DNA of 64,000 bases from a bacterium. Lineage in GTDB: Bacteria; Cyanobacteriota; Vampirovibrionia; Obscuribacterales; Obscuribacteraceae. This document shows, in pieces, positions 1 to 12,189 of this stretch; position 1 is the first letter of the stretch, and the number at the start of each line of letters is the position of its first letter. The notes below the pieces were generated by a model. It was given only the letters and a program-made list of their open reading frames with translations. It was not told the origin of the DNA and did not search any database. The stretch spans positions 124,001 to 188,000 of the forward strand of contig WGMS01000007.1 of the NCBI GenBank assembly GCA_016124935.1. The letters run 5' to 3'. Position numbers and translations under genes: made by a program.

Positions 1-825
1 GCTGGACACCTGGGTGGTAGAGAGTTTTTTGAAAATCAAATATTTATTGGCGTCGTCGATTTCGTATTCGAAATCTTTGAAATAATTCTGTCCTAACAAA
101 GGTAGCTGCCCGAGCATGCCCATGCCCTCCGAACTCCTCGAATTCGATTGGTCCTGTTCAATCTGGAGTGGAATGGTGCGGGACATATTTCCAACTGTTA
201 TGTTGGCCAGGCCGACTCTGGTCGGGACTTCGCCACCTACACCGCGCAGTCTTATAGAGGGCTTCGTGTTTTCTATTTTTATGTTATTGCTATCGAGAAA
301 GCTTTGCTTGCTCATGGTCACCCCGGCGCCAGTGTCGAACATCATTTTGATAGGTACCCCGTTTATAATGGCAGGGATAATCATATGACCGGAGCCGCCC
401 ACATTCTGGTATTTGACTTTGATCAATTCAGGTAGTTCTTGATATTCTCTAGTCTGTTCTTCTTCATAGCGCTTAAGCACCTCGCCCTTGTAGCGAGCGA
501 AGGCCGGATCGATTTTCTCCAGAATGCCCATCGCTTGCCGGGCTACCATGGTTCTTGGATAGCGCTGTACGACATGGAGATAGGCTGCTTTGGCTTCCCG
601 GGCTTTTCTGAGCTGGTGATAGCAAAGCGCTGTGTAGTAAGCGGCGCGGGAGGGCTGAACCCCTGCCTTCTCGGCCTCTTGAAAGAGAGGCAGGGCCTTT
701 TCATAGTCACGTTTTTCATATAAACCGACAGCTTCGCTATAAGAGGCGGCTCGCGCCGGCAGGGCTGTCAGGGCAAGCACTGCCGCAAGAATCGCAAGAG
801 TCGATTTAGAATCAGGCCAGGACAT
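1..825 (-). CDS. Secreted TPR/retropepsin-like aspartic protease, 3' end outside window
   Basis: I translated this by hand from the reverse strand; it stays open to the window edge, so at least 275 residues are present and the C-terminus is missing. Residues 1-27 form a signal peptide (hydrophobic core, then ALPARA before the likely cleavage). Residues about 30-110 look like one or two TPR-type helical repeats (YEKRDYEKALPLFQEAEKAG). From about residue 140 there is a retropepsin-like fold with the active-site motif FDTGA (Asp164) followed by LRGVGG and LLGQNYF. This suits a single-domain, homodimeric, gag-type aspartic protease acting outside the cytoplasm. The ATG overlaps the end of the upstream gene by 14 nt, so the two are probably translationally coupled. 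Substrate unknown. Confidence 0.75.
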   Translation of the reverse strand, partial: MSWPDSKSTLAILAAVLALTALPARAASYSEAVGLYEKRDYEKALPLFQEAEKAGVQPSRAAYYTALCYHQLRKAREAKAAYLHVVQRYPRTMVARQAMGILEKIDPAFARYKGEVLKRYEEEQTREYQELPELIKVKYQNVGGSGHMIIPAIINGVPIKMMFDTGAGVTMSKQSFLDSNNIKIENTKPSIRLRGVGGEVPTRVGLANITVGNMSRTIPLQIEQDQSNSRSSEGMGMLGQLPLLGQNYFKDFEYEIDDANKYLIFKKLSTTQVSS

Positions 826-2344
826 TTTCTAGTTGGTCTTTAGAGAGCGTATTCTCATTAAACGACTTTTCGACCAATCTGACCACTTTGACCACTTTCA
901 ATGGATTTCCCGCAACTTCAACCTCTCGAAAGAGTAAGGCGCGATGCAGGGGCAGTTTCTTCTCCAGAAGCTTGAGCAGGGTGGAGACACTCAGTTTGAA
1001 ACAGATAGAGGGTTTTTTCGCCTGTTCGGAAAGCCTGGACTTTTCGGCGATACTGGTTCCGTCAGTTGATTTGAGCACCCATATTTCTTCGCCGACTTCT
1101 TTGATATTGAAGCCTATCTCTTTGCCCCGGGCTATGGCTTTGTCTAAAAAGCTGTCGGTATTGAGCACAGTAGGCAGAAATTCTTCGAAATAAAGTTTGG
1201 TCAGCTTATCGACATTGACGATTCGATTCTTCTTTTTCTCGTTCTGTTTTTCTTTCTGACTCTGACTCTCGTCGGAAGCGAGAATCTTTTCGGGAATGAC
1301 CGCATCCAGAACTTTGCCGAAGTAGGCCGAATCTATTTTTACCGGCGGAATATGATAACGTCCGGCTGCTTCGAATAGATTTCTGGTGGTTACCTGAATA
1401 TTGTCGGTGAGTAATTTGGTCACCGTGTTTGATATCTCTAAATCTTGATCTGTGGAGGAGATGACCTCTTCTATCTCCAGCACGGAAGCCAGATGTGCAA
1501 GCCATTCTCGGTTGAGGCTCGGATTGGTCGGCACCATATTTAGTATCTTTGGGCGCTCTTTGTCTTCCAGGTAACGCCAGAAGCTGTATACCGCCAGATC
1601 TATAGGCATGAACCAGAGAGTGGCATCAGGAGCATAGTTCAGGCGCAGGCTGCGACTGCCTTCGCCGCAGTCGGCAGCTTCTTTGTTGAAATCGTTGTGA
1701 TCTTTGATGGACTGGAATAGAGTATGCAGTCCGTTATTCTTTATGGTTTTGCCGTCTTCGGAGGAGCCGCAGATCAGAGGCAGTCTCAGAAGACTCCAGT
1801 TTACCTCTTTGCCGTTCAGAATCTCGACCAGCTTCGACTCGTACTGCTGACAGATATTCTCCCAGCTGGTATGGGATTTACGTCGGTCGAACTCTGCTAT
1901 CTCCGGCACAACGCCGTCTTCCTGAATGGCGGCATAGATAGAAGAGACGACGATGATTTCGGTTTCGGGCTTCATCGCTCTCAAAACCTCTTCCAGTTCC
2001 GCCGCCGACCAGGGCGCGCGCGGGCCGCGGGATTCGTCGAAATTGGGAGGTAGACCGGCAAAGATGATGATGTCATAGGCCATCTTCTTCAAGACTTCGG
2101 TCTGTTCTACAAAGCGATACTTGTCATTAAAAGCTTTGGCTTTATTGCGGCTCTGGTAGGAGGACTCGAGCAGTCCTCGGGCCGCCGATTTAAGATCCAG
2201 GGGAGAGAGCGAAAGAAGATTGAGGCTCGATTTGCAGGCTATATCGACCATCCAGCCTTTTTTTGTCAACCAGGCTGTCAACGGTCCTGTGAAGCTGGAA
2301 ACCGGACCCCAGAGCAGCGCTCGCTTATAGTCGTTGTCTTTCAT
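812..2344 (-). CDS. Atypical SDR/epimerase-like protein with SCP2-like C-terminal domain
   Basis: A 510-residue protein. The N-terminal ~330 residues read as an atypical NAD(P)-binding extended SDR: a first strand and glycine turn (ALLWGPVSSFTG), a fourth strand ending IIVVSSIYA, a YESK sequence in place of the usual YxxxK, and LRLPLICG, which resembles the epimerase LRxxNxYG strand. The glycine motif is not canonical, so cofactor use is uncertain. After a charged linker (about 375-395) the last ~120 residues resemble an SCP2 lipid-binding domain (CFKLSVSTLLKLLEKKLPLHRA, then VAGNPLKVVKVVRL). If correct, the protein pairs a reductase/epimerase-like module with a lipid or acyl carrier module. 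It lies 94 nt downstream of the RDD gene and overlaps the retropepsin gene by 14 nt. The SDR call is fairly safe; the SCP2 call is an inference. Confidence 0.6.
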   Translation of the reverse strand: MKDNDYKRALLWGPVSSFTGPLTAWLTKKGWMVDIACKSSLNLLSLSPLDLKSAARGLLESSYQSRNKAKAFNDKYRFVEQTEVLKKMAYDIIIFAGLPPNFDESRGPRAPWSAAELEEVLRAMKPETEIIVVSSIYAAIQEDGVVPEIAEFDRRKSHTSWENICQQYESKLVEILNGKEVNWSLLRLPLICGSSEDGKTIKNNGLHTLFQSIKDHNDFNKEAADCGEGSRSLRLNYAPDATLWFMPIDLAVYSFWRYLEDKERPKILNMVPTNPSLNREWLAHLASVLEIEEVISSTDQDLEISNTVTKLLTDNIQVTTRNLFEAAGRYHIPPVKIDSAYFGKVLDAVIPEKILASDESQSQKEKQNEKKKNRIVNVDKLTKLYFEEFLPTVLNTDSFLDKAIARGKEIGFNIKEVGEEIWVLKSTDGTSIAEKSRLSEQAKKPSICFKLSVSTLLKLLEKKLPLHRALLFREVEVAGNPLKVVKVVRLVEKSFNENTLSKDQLENVLA

Positions 2345-2438
2345 AGAGTCAAAATCTACCGGCGAACGCCAATAGCTCCTTTCAGAAGACGGTGTTCAAT
2401 TATCTTATATTGACGCCGAATTTAATAGAAGTCCGCAA

Positions 2439-3176
2439 TCATTCTAGAGGTTTAGAGAAATCCATCTCTGAATCGACAATCTTCGTGCCGGCAAATTTGT
2501 CCCCGACTCTTCTGCCGTCCATAGAGTTGTACGCCAGGTAGCACTCCAGGGGAAAAACAGCCAGAACATAAGCGCTGCAAAGGAGCCAGACGATATTCTG
2601 GATGACCATCCTCAATTCGGCCACAGGGAAAAAGGGGCTGGTTAAGCCTGCGGCGAAATAGAGAATGAAAGGCACTATAAAAATGACGTTGCGTTTGGCG
2701 GACTGCAGCCAGGTCGGACCTTGACCGGACTCTATATCGACAACCCTCAGTCCCATAAGATTTTTTCCGATGCCGCGGCCTTGATAAAGTCTATCTTTGA
2801 AAAGAATGAAAATAACGATGAAAATATCCTTGGTAATAAACTGGCCAAGACCTGGAACAAAGCCCGAAATCAACATAAGAATCGGACTTGTCAGAACATT
2901 GAAGATCATGGCTATGCTGAAAGCCGTGATGATGTCGAATATAAGAGCGACACTGCGTTTTTTGGGATCGACCAGGTTCACTGGACCGGTGTCGTCGGCA
3001 CTGGGTACTTGAAATCGAGGCGCTTTATTGAGATTTGCCGGCTCGGTCGAATCGCTGGAGACCTTATTGAGTCCCTGACTTCTGTCAGGCTGGGGCCTTA
3101 CCCGGGGTCTCCTGCGAGCCGAGCTGGAATCGCCAGGATCACCGGTTCTTTTTTTGCTATAGGGAGGATCGGTCAT
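2439..3176 (-). CDS. RDD family integral membrane protein
   Basis: A 245-residue protein. The first ~70 residues are basic, proline- and serine-rich and probably disordered in the cytoplasm. The rest is an RDD domain: the opening arginine and aspartate in KRSVALIFDII, three to four membrane segments, and the two typical loops GRGIGKNLMGLRVVD and GRRVGDKFAGTKIVD. RDD proteins are poorly characterised; some have been linked to transport or ion homeostasis, so no substrate is assigned. The gene starts an apparent minus-strand group with the SDR/SCP2-like gene and diverges from the thiolase gene, with about 210 nt between them. Confidence 0.8.
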   Translation of the reverse strand: MTDPPYSKKRTGDPGDSSSARRRPRVRPQPDRSQGLNKVSSDSTEPANLNKAPRFQVPSADDTGPVNLVDPKKRSVALIFDIITAFSIAMIFNVLTSPILMLISGFVPGLGQFITKDIFIVIFILFKDRLYQGRGIGKNLMGLRVVDIESGQGPTWLQSAKRNVIFIVPFILYFAAGLTSPFFPVAELRMVIQNIVWLLCSAYVLAVFPLECYLAYNSMDGRRVGDKFAGTKIVDSEMDFSKPLE

Positions 3177-3387
3177 GGGACCTTGTCTTTGCCTTTCGAT
3201 CAGGAGGACGGCTGGAACCTTATAATATTATCAACTCTTGCCGGTAAAACCGGAATAGCTCATTTCTATATTCCAACCTGAGCCCTGCTTCAAATCGGAA
3301 CAAAAGGTAAGACCTTCTTAGATTTCTCGAATTTCTAGGTAACATTTCTAAGTCGGTCGTTTTTTCTTAGAGAGGTCAGGCTGAATC

Positions 3388-6727
<3,340 letters not shown>

Positions 6728-6754
6728 AGAGAGATTCGAGGATAGAAAGTAAGA

Positions 6755-7033
6755 TTGCGTTTTCCTGAGCCTGATCCGGCGCCATTTCTATTGATAATTC
6801 TTTTCGGTGTCGTTCTGACGGCTTTGTTAGGACTGCTTGTGGTCCTGCCGACAACTTTTATAGAATGGGGCTGGAATCTATTTGCATCGTCCAGCGCCCT
6901 GGTTCCTCAAATAGGCACAGGTCAGGCCTTTTTGCTCTATCTTGCTCTGGGGTTGCTGCTTTATATTCTCGGATTGGTTAAAATCGAATTCAAGGTAGAA
7001 AAACTGGAAAGTTTCGACAAATTCGATCCCTAG
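6755..7033 (+). CDS. Small two-helix membrane protein of unknown function
   Basis: A 92-residue protein with a TTG start 27 nt after the ligA stop. Two hydrophobic segments are evident (about residues 11-34, LLIILFGVVLTALLGLLVVL, and 52-72, AFLLYLALGLLLYILGLV) joined by a short loop, with a charged C-terminus (KVEKLESFDKFDP). I do not recognise a family. Its position between ligA and the TPR gene on the same strand suggests co-transcription. The start is weakly supported because the ribosome-binding site is poor. Confidence 0.55.
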   Translation: MRFPEPDPAPFLLIILFGVVLTALLGLLVVLPTTFIEWGWNLFASSSALVPQIGTGQAFLLYLALGLLLYILGLVKIEFKVEKLESFDKFDP

Positions 7034-7063
7034 AAGAAAAGTAAAAGACAAAGCCCAACCAAG

Positions 7064-8170
7064 ATGAGTCTATTTAGAGTTAGAGCGGCTGGTAGAATCT
7101 CGATAAGCAGTATGTTGCTGGCTTCTTCGCTGGCTTTTTACATTAATCTGGCTCTGCCCGGCCTCGATGCCCCGGTGGAAGCCAAGTTTGGACGCAGGGG
7201 CAAAAACACTCATAAACCGGCAGACGAAAACTATGAAACCGGATTGAAGAAGATGCGGGCAGAGGATTTAGATGGGGCCATAGACGCTTTTTCCCAGGCG
7301 ATTTATTTTGCCAGAAACGGCTATCATCCCGAAGCCAACTATTGGCTTGGCGTTTGCTATATGGGCAAAGGCGAGAACAAAAAAGCCGAGGACACGCTCT
7401 TGCGCGCAATCTCTCAGTCGGTGGAGCCTATGCCTCAAGCATGGCTGGCGGTGGCCGAATTGCGCATTCGCACCGGCCAGAGCTATATGCAGGTGCGGGA
7501 CGCACTGAATAATGCCTCCAAAGCGAAAGCCAATTACCAGCAGGTCTCTTATTTGTACGGTCTGTATTCTTATGGCCGGGGCGAGTATATGAACGCCATG
7601 AGCCATTTCTATCGTGCCCTGGGCGATAAGCCCTGGACCTGGACCAAGGTCTGGGTAAAGTACGCCGAGTGTAAGATGCAGTTGAAGAAGTGGGCGGAAG
7701 CCAATCGAGAATTCAACGCCATTCTCAATACCGATACTCCTCTCAAAGACGAGCCTTTGGAGAGGCTTTATGCAGATATCGCGCTTTGCAAACTCAACCT
7801 GGGCGATCACCAGGGCGCCATCGATCACTGGATGCGTTCTTTAGATTACAACAAGACCAACCATGAGGTCTGGCTGCAACTGGGTATGCTCTACGAGTCC
7901 GAGAAGCACTATAGCTCTGCGGTGAAAGCCTACAAAAACTTTTTGAGATATTGCCCGACCGGAGATCCCCGGGGGCAGCAGTGCAAAGACAGAATCACCA
8001 AGATAGAGCATATGCTCAATCCAAATGAGACGGCACCACAGCCGGCCAAGCCCTCGCCTTATATGAGGCAGCAACTCGATCAATCTATGCAGCAACAGTA
8101 TCAACGCCAGCAAGTCGAGCAGCAACGCCAGCAACAGCAGATGCGTCAGGAAGGCGATTCCGGCTTCTAG
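7064..8170 (+). CDS. Secreted TPR-repeat protein with Gln-rich tail
   Basis: A 368-residue protein with an N-terminal signal or anchor (hydrophobic residues about 14-32, ending near PVEAKF). It then has tandem TPR units through residue ~310 (for example LDGAIDAFSQAIYFARNG, PEANYWLGVCYMGKGENKKA and GDHQGAIDHWMRSLDYN). The last ~45 residues are Gln/Arg-rich low complexity. TPR arrays mediate protein-protein contacts; no partner can be named. It is the last gene of the plus-strand run and converges with the crotonase cluster, with only 7 nt between the stops. Confidence 0.75.
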   Translation: MSLFRVRAAGRISISSMLLASSLAFYINLALPGLDAPVEAKFGRRGKNTHKPADENYETGLKKMRAEDLDGAIDAFSQAIYFARNGYHPEANYWLGVCYMGKGENKKAEDTLLRAISQSVEPMPQAWLAVAELRIRTGQSYMQVRDALNNASKAKANYQQVSYLYGLYSYGRGEYMNAMSHFYRALGDKPWTWTKVWVKYAECKMQLKKWAEANREFNAILNTDTPLKDEPLERLYADIALCKLNLGDHQGAIDHWMRSLDYNKTNHEVWLQLGMLYESEKHYSSAVKAYKNFLRYCPTGDPRGQQCKDRITKIEHMLNPNETAPQPAKPSPYMRQQLDQSMQQQYQRQQVEQQRQQQQMRQEGDSGF

Positions 8171-8177
8171 TCAGGTC

Positions 8178-8975
8178 TTATTTGCCCGTGTAGACCGGGG
8201 CTCTTTTCTCCACGAAGGCCTTGACGCCTTCCTGGAAGTCGTCGCTGCGACCGGCAATCTCTTGCAGACCGGCTTCGTACTCGAGCAGTTCCTCGAGATC
8301 CGGGAATATAGCTCTGTTAAAAGCTCTTTTGGTGAGACCAAAGGCTTTTGTAGGTCCTGCGGCAAGCTTCTCTGCCAGGCTGAGGGCTGTGCTGAGCACT
8401 TCTTCCTGTTTGACCACTTGATTGACCAGATTGAGATCTCTGGCGTCGGCAGCGGTTAGCTTATCGGCGGAGAGCATCAAATCGAAGGCGCGGGTCGCGC
8501 CGATTAATCTGGGCAGCAAAAAGGTCGACCCCGAATCCGGTACCAGTCCTACTTTGGTGAAAGACTGGATGAAAGAGGCATTCTCCGAGACGATGCGATA
8601 GTCGCAGGCGAAGGCGAGGCTGGCGCCTGCTCCGGCCGCCACACCGTTGACTGCCGCAATCACAGGCTTTTCCATCTTTCGTATTTTCGAAATTATCGGA
8701 TTGTACCTTCTTCTAATAGAGTCGCCCAGAGAAGGACGCTCCCCTTTGTCCTGGGAGATGCTGCGGCTCTGCAAATCTTGCCCGGCCGAAAAACCTCTGC
8801 CTTCGCCGGTTATAACCAGAGCGCGAATCTCCGGATTGCGCTCCATCTCTTTGAGCGCATCTTGTAACTGGAAGGTGAGCTCGTCATTGAAAGAATTGAG
8901 TTTGTCTGGACGGTTCAGGGTGATGATACCGACTCCGTTCTTTGTCTCTACTTTTAGAATATTCTCTTCGGTCAT
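8178..8975 (-). CDS. paaG: Enoyl-CoA hydratase/isomerase, PaaG-like
   Basis: A 265-residue crotonase-fold enzyme. Features typical of PaaG are present: GRGFSAGQDL, the oxyanion-hole loops (AAVNGVAAGAGASLAFACD), and FTKVGLVPDSGSTFLLPRL with the conserved Asp. PaaG isomerises ring-1,2-epoxyphenylacetyl-CoA to the oxepin and also acts on the later beta-oxidation-like steps. It is the last gene of the minus-strand cluster with paaK, 13 nt after the neighbouring crotonase. The ring epoxidase genes paaABCE are not in the window, so the epoxide substrate cannot be confirmed here; a general enoyl-CoA isomerase role remains possible. Confidence 0.8.
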   Translation of the reverse strand: MTEENILKVETKNGVGIITLNRPDKLNSFNDELTFQLQDALKEMERNPEIRALVITGEGRGFSAGQDLQSRSISQDKGERPSLGDSIRRRYNPIISKIRKMEKPVIAAVNGVAAGAGASLAFACDYRIVSENASFIQSFTKVGLVPDSGSTFLLPRLIGATRAFDLMLSADKLTAADARDLNLVNQVVKQEEVLSTALSLAEKLAAGPTKAFGLTKRAFNRAIFPDLEELLEYEAGLQEIAGRSDDFQEGVKAFVEKRAPVYTGK

Positions 8976-8988
8976 TTTGTTATCCCCT

Positions 8989-9768
8989 TTATTTACCCGA
9001 GAAGGTCGGTTGCCGTTTTTCTAGAAAAGCTTTCATGCCTTCTTTTTGATCTTCGGAAGAGAAGAGCATGTAGAAATTTTTTCGCTCGAAAAGCAGTCCT
9101 TCCGATATCGGAGTGTCGAAGACTTTCAGAATCGCCTCTTTGGCAAGGCGGGTGGCCACCGGTGATTTCTTGGCTATTTCGCGGGCCATCGCCATGGCTT
9201 CTTCCAGATAAAGCTCATTGGGAACCACTTTATTCACCAGCCCGTATTCTTTGGCTTCTCTTGCCGAGATAGGCTGGCCGGTGAGAATCATCTCCATAGC
9301 CTTTTGCTTGCCGACGGCTCTGGTCAATCTCTGGGTGCCGCCGGCACCGGGGATGACACCAATATTGATTTCGGGCTGGCCTATCTGGGCCGACTCGGCT
9401 GCCACGATGATATCGCAGTTCATCATGAGCTCGCAGCCGCCACCCAGAGCATAGCCGCTCACTGCGGCGATGATGGGCTTCCTGATCTCTTTGATTTTGT
9501 CCCAGGTGGCGAATTGATCTTTTAACATGATGCCTATCGTGGTCTCTTCGGACATCTCTTTGATGTCGGCACCGGCGGCGAAGGCTCTTTCTGATCCGGT
9601 CAGAACGATGGCGCGGACCTCTTCGTCCTGGTCGAATTCGGTGAGCGCCTGGACCAGCTCTTCCATCAGCTCGTGGCTCAATGCATTGAGCACTTTCGGT
9701 CTGTGAAGGGTGACAATCGCAATCGCTCCGTCCTTATCTGTGAGGATATTTCTGTAGGTTGTTTTCAT
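8989..9768 (-). CDS. Enoyl-CoA hydratase (crotonase), PaaF-like
   Basis: A 259-residue enoyl-CoA hydratase of normal length. The crotonase signature is complete: FAAGADIKEM for CoA and oxyanion binding, AVSGYALGGGCELMMNCD with the first catalytic glutamate, and GQPEINIGVIPGAGGTQRL with the second. With both glutamates present it should hydrate trans-2-enoyl-CoA to 3-hydroxyacyl-CoA. Sequence and neighbours fit PaaF (2,3-dehydroadipyl-CoA hydratase), but a short-chain crotonase is equally compatible. It is co-directional with the other two crotonases (gaps of 38 nt upstream and 13 nt downstream). Confidence 0.85.
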   Translation of the reverse strand: MKTTYRNILTDKDGAIAIVTLHRPKVLNALSHELMEELVQALTEFDQDEEVRAIVLTGSERAFAAGADIKEMSEETTIGIMLKDQFATWDKIKEIRKPIIAAVSGYALGGGCELMMNCDIIVAAESAQIGQPEINIGVIPGAGGTQRLTRAVGKQKAMEMILTGQPISAREAKEYGLVNKVVPNELYLEEAMAMAREIAKKSPVATRLAKEAILKVFDTPISEGLLFERKNFYMLFSSEDQKEGMKAFLEKRQPTFSGK

Positions 9769-9806
9769 TTGTCTTCTCCAGCGTTAATAATTCATTGATG
9801 GTGGTG

Positions 9807-10751
9807 TCAGCTCAGGGAATTTCCGCATGCCCCACAGAACTTGAAGCTCGCGGGCATCTCTGCTCCACAGTTGGAACAGACAATATTCGGCTCCTTTTTA
9901 AGGGCATGCAGCTGGGCATAATCCAGTTCTGTTTTCTTTCGAAAAGCTCTCAAGCCTTCTGCAGTCTCGTGATGACCGGCATGGAGGGTGAGCCAGTCCC
10001 GGGCGTGTCCGATGGTCATGGTCCAGGAGAAGTCTCTCCAGAAGTTCATCTGTTGTTTTGTGTATCTGGTGCATTCGGGCAATTTGTTGCGCAGCTTCTC
10101 TGCCATCTCTTGAACCGCCGAATCCAGCATGGAACCAGGCACCACCTGATTTACCAGTCCCCAATCGAGGGCTGTGTAGGCATCGATATTTTCGCAGAGT
10201 AGAAGAATCTCTCTTGCTCTGCGGTCACCGACAATGAGAGGCAACCACTGGGTGGCACCGCCGGCGGCGACACTGCCCCGGGCCGCGCCTACTTGCTTGA
10301 TGGTGACATGATCGGCAGCTATAGCCAGATCGCATGCCATATTCAACTCATTGCCGCCACCCACTACCATGCCGTTCAAACGGGCGATTGTAGGCTTGCC
10401 GATATTTCTGAGGCGGTCATGCATCTCTATGAAGGCATACATCCACTTGTAATAGTCGTTCGGCTTTTTGAGAATCTGTTCCTCTTGCTCCTTGAGATCT
10501 GCCCCGGTGCAGAAGGCTTTGTCTCCGGCTCCGGTGATCACCACCACCGCTATATCATCATCACGACCGGCATCTAGATAAGCGGTGCCAAGCTCGTTCA
10601 GAGTGAGCATGTCGAAGCAGTTGAGCACATCAGGGCGATTGATGGTAATCGTTGCCAGGTAGTCTTTTTTCGAATAGATAATCCGGCGAAAGCCGAAACT
10701 ATCTGCGGGGGAGCCATTCAGCTGGGAGCCTGGGACCAGGGTCTGGGACAT
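9807..10751 (-). CDS. Crotonase-family protein with C-terminal zinc ribbon
   Basis: A 314-residue protein. Residues about 20-285 form a crotonase domain (FCTGADLKEQEE, NGMVVGGGNELNMACDLAI, RGSVAAGGATQWLPLIVGD). The segment with AAGGATQWLP and GDRRAREI resembles the 6-oxocyclohex-1-ene-1-carbonyl-CoA hydrolase (Oah/BamA) branch more than ordinary enoyl-CoA hydratases. The last ~22 residues add a compact zinc ribbon with two CxxC pairs (CSNCGAEMPASFKFCGACG). I do not know this tail as a standard part of either family. The gene follows paaK by 14 nt and is probably co-translated. The substrate is likely a cyclic or aromatic-derived acyl-CoA, by inference from the neighbours. Confidence 0.75.
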   Translation of the reverse strand: MSQTLVPGSQLNGSPADSFGFRRIIYSKKDYLATITINRPDVLNCFDMLTLNELGTAYLDAGRDDDIAVVVITGAGDKAFCTGADLKEQEEQILKKPNDYYKWMYAFIEMHDRLRNIGKPTIARLNGMVVGGGNELNMACDLAIAADHVTIKQVGAARGSVAAGGATQWLPLIVGDRRAREILLLCENIDAYTALDWGLVNQVVPGSMLDSAVQEMAEKLRNKLPECTRYTKQQMNFWRDFSWTMTIGHARDWLTLHAGHHETAEGLRAFRKKTELDYAQLHALKKEPNIVCSNCGAEMPASFKFCGACGNSLS

Positions 10752-10765
10752 CTTCGATTCCTCTT

Positions 10766-12142
10766 TTACTTCTTATCTTCGGCCTGGGAACTGTTTCGAT
10801 TGTCTACCACGCGAACGGCTTTGCCTTCGCTTCTTGGTATCACTCCCGGTTCCACCAGCTTTATCGCCGCTGTCAGACCGAGGGAGTCTTTGAGGATACG
10901 CTTTATGTTTCCGTGAATATCGGTGAGGCGCTCTTCGCTCATGGTGGCAACGGTCTCGACATGCACCTCGAGAACATCGAGGGCTTTTACCCGGTCTACC
11001 ACGAGTTGATAGTGGGGGGCGAGCTCCGCGATGGATAACAGGCATTTTTCGATTTCGGATGGAAACAGGTTGACGCCTCGAATAATCAGCATGTCGTCCA
11101 GTCTGGCTTTCACTCTTTCCATACGAAGCATGGTGCGACCGCACTTACAGGGCTCTTTATAGAGCCGGGACAGGTCGCCGGTGCGATATCTAATCACCGG
11201 AATCGCTTCTTTCAATAAAGTGGTGAAGACAAGCTCGCCTTCTTCGCCTTCATCGAGGACTTCGCCTGATCGAGGGTCTATTATCTCGGGCAGGAAATAG
11301 TCCTCCCATATATGCAGACCGGATCGGCCTTCCAGGCATTCCATCGAGACGCCCGGACCCATAACTTCGCTCAATCCATAAATATCGAGGGCGCTTATCT
11401 GAAGCGCTTTTTCAATCTGGCCACGCAGTTCTTCGGTCCAGGGTTCGGCGCCGAAGATGCCAATCTCCAGTTTTATGGAAGCTCTTGCTACGGCGTTTTC
11501 TTCCATGACATGGAAAATATTGAGGGCGTAAGAAGGGGTCGATAGTAGAACCCGGGCGCCGAAATCTTGCAGCAAAAGAATTTGTTGCTGGGTTCTGCCA
11601 CCGGAGGCAGGCACTACGGTGGCGCCCAGTTTTTCGGCGCCGTAATGCATCCCTAGACCACCGGTGAAAAGGCCATAGCCGTAGGCGTTGTGGATGATAT
11701 CTTTCGGTCTTGCGCCTGCGCAGGCGAGCGAGCGAGCGCAGACCTCTTTCCAGGTTTCGAGGTCGTTTTCTGTATAGCCGACCACCGTCGGCTTGCCTTT
11801 GGTGCCGGAGGAGGCGTGCAGCCGTCTTACATTCTCAAGGGGTTCGGCGAAGAGTCCGAAAGGATAGTTCTCCCGCAAGTCGGTCTTTTTTGTGAAGGGC
11901 AGGGAGCTCAGCGCTTTTAAGGATTCTACGCTGTCCGGTTTGATACCGGCTTCATCGAAGCGGCTCCGGTAGAAGGGGACCTTTTCATAGACCGATGCCA
12001 GCATGGTTTTCAGGCGCTTGAGCTGTAGCTTCTCCAGCTCTTTACGGGACTGGCACTCTGCCTTTTCGTTCCAGATGAAACTATCGGTTTTTGTCGTAAC
12101 CAAAACGGAAGAACCTGCTTTTCTACTATAAGCAGAGATCAT
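10766..12142 (-). CDS. paaK: Phenylacetate-CoA ligase
   Basis: A 458-residue member of the ANL adenylating family, closest to PaaK. It shows the P-loop-like [55 protein letters not shown], the C-terminal hinge ([11 protein letters not shown]) and [17 protein letters not shown]. It activates phenylacetate (or a related aryl acid) to the CoA thioester with ATP. The protein is about 20 residues longer at the N-terminus than usual PaaK. The ATG has a GAGGG only 2 nt upstream, so the true start may be an internal TTG that begins MVTTKTD. It heads a tight run of three crotonase genes. The zinc-type cluster CKCGRTM in the hinge region is common in this branch. Confidence 0.9.
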   Translation of the reverse strand: MISAYSRKAGSSVLVTTKTDSFIWNEKAECQSRKELEKLQLKRLKTMLASVYEKVPFYRSRFDEAGIKPDSVESLKALSSLPFTKKTDLRENYPFGLFAEPLENVRRLHASSGTKGKPTVVGYTENDLETWKEVCARSLACAGARPKDIIHNAYGYGLFTGGLGMHYGAEKLGATVVPASGGRTQQQILLLQDFGARVLLSTPSYALNIFHVMEENAVARASIKLEIGIFGAEPWTEELRGQIEKALQISALDIYGLSEVMGPGVSMECLEGRSGLHIWEDYFLPEIIDPRSGEVLDEGEEGELVFTTLLKEAIPVIRYRTGDLSRLYKEPCKCGRTMLRMERVKARLDDMLIIRGVNLFPSEIEKCLLSIAELAPHYQLVVDRVKALDVLEVHVETVATMSEERLTDIHGNIKRILKDSLGLTAAIKLVEPGVIPRSEGKAVRVVDNRNSSQAEDKK

Positions 12143-12189
12143 AACCCTCTATTTGGGAAAAGCTCGCAACCCTAATCAAGGATGAACAA

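Noticed and set aside
116..723. Three plus-strand open frames of 90-95 codons
   Set aside because: They lie wholly antisense to the retropepsin-like gene, which has a signal peptide, repeats and an active-site motif; they show no protein-like features.
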